DNA of 11,900 nt from Krasilnikovozyma curviuscula. Lineage: Eukaryota > Basidiomycota > Tremellomycetes > Cystofilobasidiales > Mrakiaceae. This document shows positions 8,863 through 11,900 of this stretch, one piece after another. Every line of letters begins with the position of its first letter. The stretch's first letter is position 1. The translations under genes were made by a program, and so were the position numbers. The notes beneath the pieces were generated by a model that was not told the DNA's origin, made no database searches, and saw nothing but the letters and a program-made list of their open reading frames with translations. Location: contig MVAQ01000371.1 in assembly GCA_014825775.1 (NCBI GenBank), forward strand, positions 1 through 11,900. Direction: 5' to 3'.

Positions 8863-9535
8863 ATGGAAACCTCTGGCCCAGCTACAATCACGACAGCTGT
8901 TCCAGTTACTGAAATCCCTTCACCCATACCAACGCGTCAGAGCAGCTCAATCTTGCTGGGAATACCAACAGAAGTCATTGCACAGGCATTCGATGACAGG
9001 ATACTAATCCTGATTACCCAAATGGGCAAAATTGGATACATGGTTCAAGTAAGTGAATTTCTAATGTGCATTCCCCATTTCCTTGTTCACCAAACTCTCA
9101 TGATATATGTTCTGCTTTTGGCCGCTGCTTGGAAATTCCTCTCATGTTAATCTTCTGCTTTTGTAGTGCTCTCTACCTGTAACTATCGCGTTACCTCCCA
9201 TGCCAACTTCATCAGCTCATCCACTTCTTCCACCACTCCCCCCGCCTCACCCTTCCATAACCCAACAATCTTTGCTCGGAGCTCCGCCTTACATATCTGA
9301 GCAGGCTCTATATTCTCTGGTAGCGGTACAGGCAGCCTCAATTGTTTGGGCAGATGAAGGAAACGGGGCTAATAGGCGGCCGGTCGTTGTGGGGTTGGCA
9401 CTAACAAAGATGGGAAAGGATGTTGAATGCGAGAGTGCCGTTGGAGATACTGATGATGACGGTGGTTTTGATGAGAGGGAAAGAGCACGCTTCGGGGGGA
9501 TTATGAAGATGGTCGCAGAATGTCGTGTCTGGTAA
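8863..9535 (+). CDS. Proteasome assembly chaperone 3 homologue (PSMG3/PAC3)
   Basis: PAC3 (with PAC4) binds 20S alpha subunits and guides alpha-ring assembly in the cytosol. Exons: 8863-9048 and 9167-9535, phase-0 junction across a 118-nt intron (GTAAGT / TTGTAG); 184 aa. Evidence is the pattern GIPTEVIAQAFDDRILILITQMGKIG (about residues 33-58), which mirrors the PSMG3 motif G(I/V)PT-V---F---I---(V/I)TQ-GK-G, a central LLG element (98-100), and the ending AECRVW, which resembles the family's terminal CxVW. The protein is longer than mammalian PSMG3 (about 122 aa). The excess comes from a Ser/Thr/Pro-rich N-terminal extension of about 30 residues, a proline-rich insertion at about 72-95 and an acidic loop near 150-165. 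Start ATG 8863 is the first in frame, just downstream of the shared promoter. The call rests on short motifs, so a profile search should confirm it. Confidence 0.85.
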
Positions 9536-9733
9536 TGAAGGACCCTCGATAATTCACCTTAGTTCTTAACGTCGTATCCCATCTGACGACTAGCTGGCAA
9601 TTTTAATTCTGAGTTTGCGATAATGCTGTATATGTGAACGTTTGCCTGCGGCTTGCCCAATGACGACACCCTCAACACTTCAGAATTTCTCCTCTAGTTC
9701 ATCAAACTCTACGTGTACAAGGCTGTGAATCGT
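9536..9733. other. Convergent 3' intergenic region
   Basis: These 198 bp lie between the PAC3 homologue stop (+) and the esterase-like stop (-) and presumably hold both 3' UTRs. No gene, RNA or strong repeat is visible. Confidence 0.6.
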
Positions 9734-11510
9734 CTACCAATCATCGTCGTCCAGCAAATTCCATAACTGCTCAGTCCACTCAAGTGGAACTCCTAATCCG
9801 AAAGCTGAAGGACAGAAATGTAAACAATCCTGCCCATCTCCTCCTAGCCTGTGTGCATCTGGGCGAGAAGCGGATAGGGGCCAGACGTCAAGGTAACTGA
9901 TTTTCTTTGTCTACATGAAGAGAAGAGACATGGACTGGTCATTAGCGGAGTTGATTGCGAGAAGGAAAGAGATGGCCTGACATTATTCACTGCTTCTATC
10001 GCTTCCTTCCACATGCTGTTGAATGGGGTCAGCTTTGTGATGCTCCTCATCAAATCAATTCAATGGCAAAACCTACCTGTTGTAGTATGCATATTGATCC
10101 CACCCATACTTTTCATTGCCTGATCCGGTCACCAGCGCAGTGTCTGTAGATGGCTCTTTAAAGGTGCGACAATCCCTGTGACCTTAGGCGGATGAAGCAG
10201 GTGTGGTTAGGAGAGACACAAAGAGAAAAGCTTCCAACAAATGTGAATTGAGACGTAATGGGGGGACATACCAGGAGAAATTGACCTAAAAACGATCCTG
10301 GCGTTGTTTGCGAGTGCTAGAATCTTAGGTAGAATGAAAGCAAGCTGAACCAAAAGTGTCAGCTTCGGCTACTCAGACCTTGCAGATTTGGACTGCTCAC
10401 TGTATCTTTGTACACCGGAGGAACAGCCTGCGCGGGCATGAACAGCAGGGTCTCCGACCAGTGGGGACCGGTGTTCAAGATCCAAAGCGGCCGGTTGGGT
10501 GGTGGAGCTCTCACGTCGTGATGGGGGATATCAGGCCTAGAAGTTGGACTCCTGAATACCGTGAAATCATACTCTGCCCAAGGAGTGTTGTGGTCGCCCG
10601 CTCTGAGATCGTACTTCCAGTTTTCTCGCGCACCAGAGTTTGCTCTGTTTACGAGAACTTCGAGCTGGTTGTGTTGTACCAAGTAGTCATTCCGCAGAAA
10701 AGTGACAATTGGTTGTGTAGAACGGTCTTCTCGGCCTTTCAGTTTTTTCCAAAATCGAGCGTATCGAGCAAGATTGGCGGTGGGGAGATCGATGTAGAGG
10801 TGGATGATGCACTGATGTTCATTGAAAGTCTTGACAACAACCTCCCTAAGAACATGTTTGTACTTTCCTCCCAGGAAGGTAACTACCCCAGCATATTGCT
10901 GTAGAGTAATCGAATCTGGGTAGAAAAAAATCCAAGAAGTCAGACGAGATGCAAGCCCCAACCTGCGCTGAAACGCACCTCCAACGAAAATCACCCCTTC
11001 CTCCGAGCCTAAAGCTCTCTCTATGAATTCAGTCGCGTCCAATTTTCGTTTTTCCAAATGTGTCTCGTCGTACTTCCAGACCCAGTTCAACACTTCGACC
11101 TCCCTCTCTAGAGCCTCAGGTGACCCTTCGTGCGCAAATGTGTCATTTCCTTCTTCGGCCCAGCATCCTGGTAAAGAAATCGCGGTCAGTTTCAATAAAG
11201 AGAAGAATTAAGACAGTGTCTTACCTCCTATAATCTCATAACCGAGTTCTTCTGTTAACATTTCTTGGTCTAATGCTGGCTGTCGCCTCTCCCAGTGCCC
11301 TGAGTTCCAGATCTTCTGCCTCTCTTCCCAGCCGCTAATCCTTGGAAGCTTCTGCTCGAACGAAGGCAGAACTGTATGGTTCGGCTCCATATCCAAGTAC
11401 TCCTCTGTCAAAAACGCATACCAGCCCGTAATGAGCAGCAAGAAAGAGACTGGAAGTGCCAGAAAGAAGAGCTTGGGATTCATCGTCCCCTGCTCTCTGC
11501 CAGACAGCAT
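9734..11510 (-). CDS. PC-esterase / TBL-like SGNH-fold type II membrane protein
   Basis: Probable acyl-esterase or O-acyltransferase of the GDSL/SGNH superfamily (PC-Esterase, PF13839, the family of plant TBL proteins), likely Golgi-located and acting on glycans; the substrate is unknown. Exons: 11510-11225, 11167-10979, 10915-10401, 10344-10272, 10182-10077, 10015-9991, 9910-9734; about 456 aa. A signal anchor spans about residues 14-34, with N-glycosylation sequons NHT (44-46) and NDT (103-105). Family blocks: IFVGDSITLQQY with GDS at 158-160 (created by splicing exon 2 to 3), ILNTGPHW (304-311), SPGHRDC (353-359), YGWDQYAYYN (380-389), DVWPLSASRPDAH (406-418) and the catalytic-type DCLH (Asp426, His429). 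Ser160, Asp426 and His429 would form the active site. The exon 6 donor is ambiguous: GTGAAT at 9990 or GTCAGG at 9981, both in frame (459 aa with the latter). A second ATG at 11483 directly before the anchor could also be the start. Confidence 0.87.
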
Positions 11511-11900
11511 CCAGGATCTGCAAAAGATTCTGATACGTTGGTTACAAGCGAGTAGATGTAGGTGGAGTCAAGAGTGCGGTTAGGTGCAAAAAAAAACTGT
11601 CGAAGATCCGGCGGAAGTGGAACCTAGTTTCAGACGTTAAGCGGAAACTGGAAACGAACTAGCGCGCCACTGCCCCCAAAAGCTTGGCCATGTATACAGA
11701 AGTCTCGTACCATCTCCAAATTCCTATTCGTTACCTGCAAGGTAGTAGAACCGGTTTGCAAAACGTGAGTGAAAGAGCGCGCCTCATACAGCACCACCGT
11801 TCCGGCGGCGCTGTAAACTCTAATTTTCAAAGATCGATAGGCAAAGCAAAAGACTGATTGCATGCATATCAAGCTAATAGCTATAAAAAAAAACAAAAAA
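11511..11900. other. Upstream region of the esterase-like gene
   Basis: No supported gene. The sequence directly upstream of the ATG on the minus strand reads as a T-rich tract at 11588-11596 and a CTTTTGCAG at about 11520 that resembles an intron acceptor, so a 5' UTR intron or an additional upstream exon is possible. An imperfect 11-bp inverted repeat with a 3-nt loop (9 of 11 pairs) lies at 11789-11813. The right edge ends in an A-rich run. An 88-codon open frame (11896-11630, -) has no recognisable features. Confidence 0.5.

Noticed and set aside
10356..10904. 182-codon open frame on + across the esterase-like exon 3
   Set aside because: It is antisense to a well-supported exon with family motifs and has no recognisable domain of its own.
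10958..10982. Apparent loss of the GDS nucleophile (reading GGA instead) as a dead enzyme
   Set aside because: The change is an artefact of reading through an intron; splicing 10978-10916 restores GDS in frame.
11789..11813. Imperfect 11-bp hairpin upstream of the esterase-like gene, considered as a tRNA arm or regulatory stem
   Set aside because: No adjoining D-arm, anticodon arm or T-loop consensus was found, and the stem has two mismatches.
11630..11896. 88-codon open frame on - at the right edge
   Set aside because: The composition is mixed, no family motif is seen, and it sits where the upstream region of the esterase-like gene is expected. A partial gene cannot be fully excluded because the window ends.
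11881..11900. A-rich end as a retroelement tail
   Set aside because: No target-site duplication, reverse transcriptase or other element feature is visible; a simple A-rich tract or the window edge is enough.
1..11900. Biosynthetic cluster or coordinated novel system
   Set aside because: The six genes are unrelated housekeeping or metabolic functions in mixed orientations, with no shared pathway or transfer signature.

Overview
The window looks like ordinary, gene-dense nuclear DNA of a basidiomycete fungus, most likely a tremellomycete (Cryptococcus/Kwoniella/Tremella type). The reasons are many short introns (about 56-118 nt), CTRAY-type branch points a short way upstream of pyrimidine-rich YAG acceptors, small intergenic gaps, and protein sequences that read as fungal. 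The lineage is inferred from style, not from a database match. I see no mobile element, CRISPR array, rRNA or convincing tRNA.

Six protein genes can be rebuilt by splicing by eye. Left to right they are: (1) the 3' part of thymidylate synthase on + (88-872, 5' end outside the window); (2) an Mpo1/DUF962-type 2-hydroxy fatty acid dioxygenase on - (2065-1133, 5 exons, 197 aa); (3) an NmrA-like NAD(P)-binding protein on - (3733-2419, 7 exons, 301 aa); (4) translation initiation factor eIF5B on - (8680-4231, 15 exons, 1157 aa), which fills over a third of the window; (5) a proteasome assembly chaperone 3 (PSMG3/PAC3) homologue on + (8863-9535, 2 exons, 184 aa); (6) a PC-esterase/TBL-like SGNH-fold membrane protein on - (11510-9734, 7 exons, about 456 aa).

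The genes are unrelated in pathway (dTMP synthesis, sphingoid-base/fatty acid alpha-oxidation, redox sensing, translation initiation, proteasome assembly, glycan acyl modification). This is normal fungal gene packing and not an operon or cluster. eIF5B and PAC3 are head to head across only 182 bp and probably share a CCAAT-containing promoter. Genes 1/2 and 5/6 are tail to tail.

I found no new multi-gene system. The points worth a second look are at gene-structure scale: an 11-nt microexon that supplies the conserved YH motif of the Mpo1 homologue; a GC-AG intron in the NmrA-like gene with an in-frame GT alternative; an intron that splits the GDS catalytic motif of the esterase, so that unspliced reading wrongly suggests a dead enzyme; repeated acidic motifs in the eIF5B N-terminus; and a palindromic CCAAT pair in the shared promoter.
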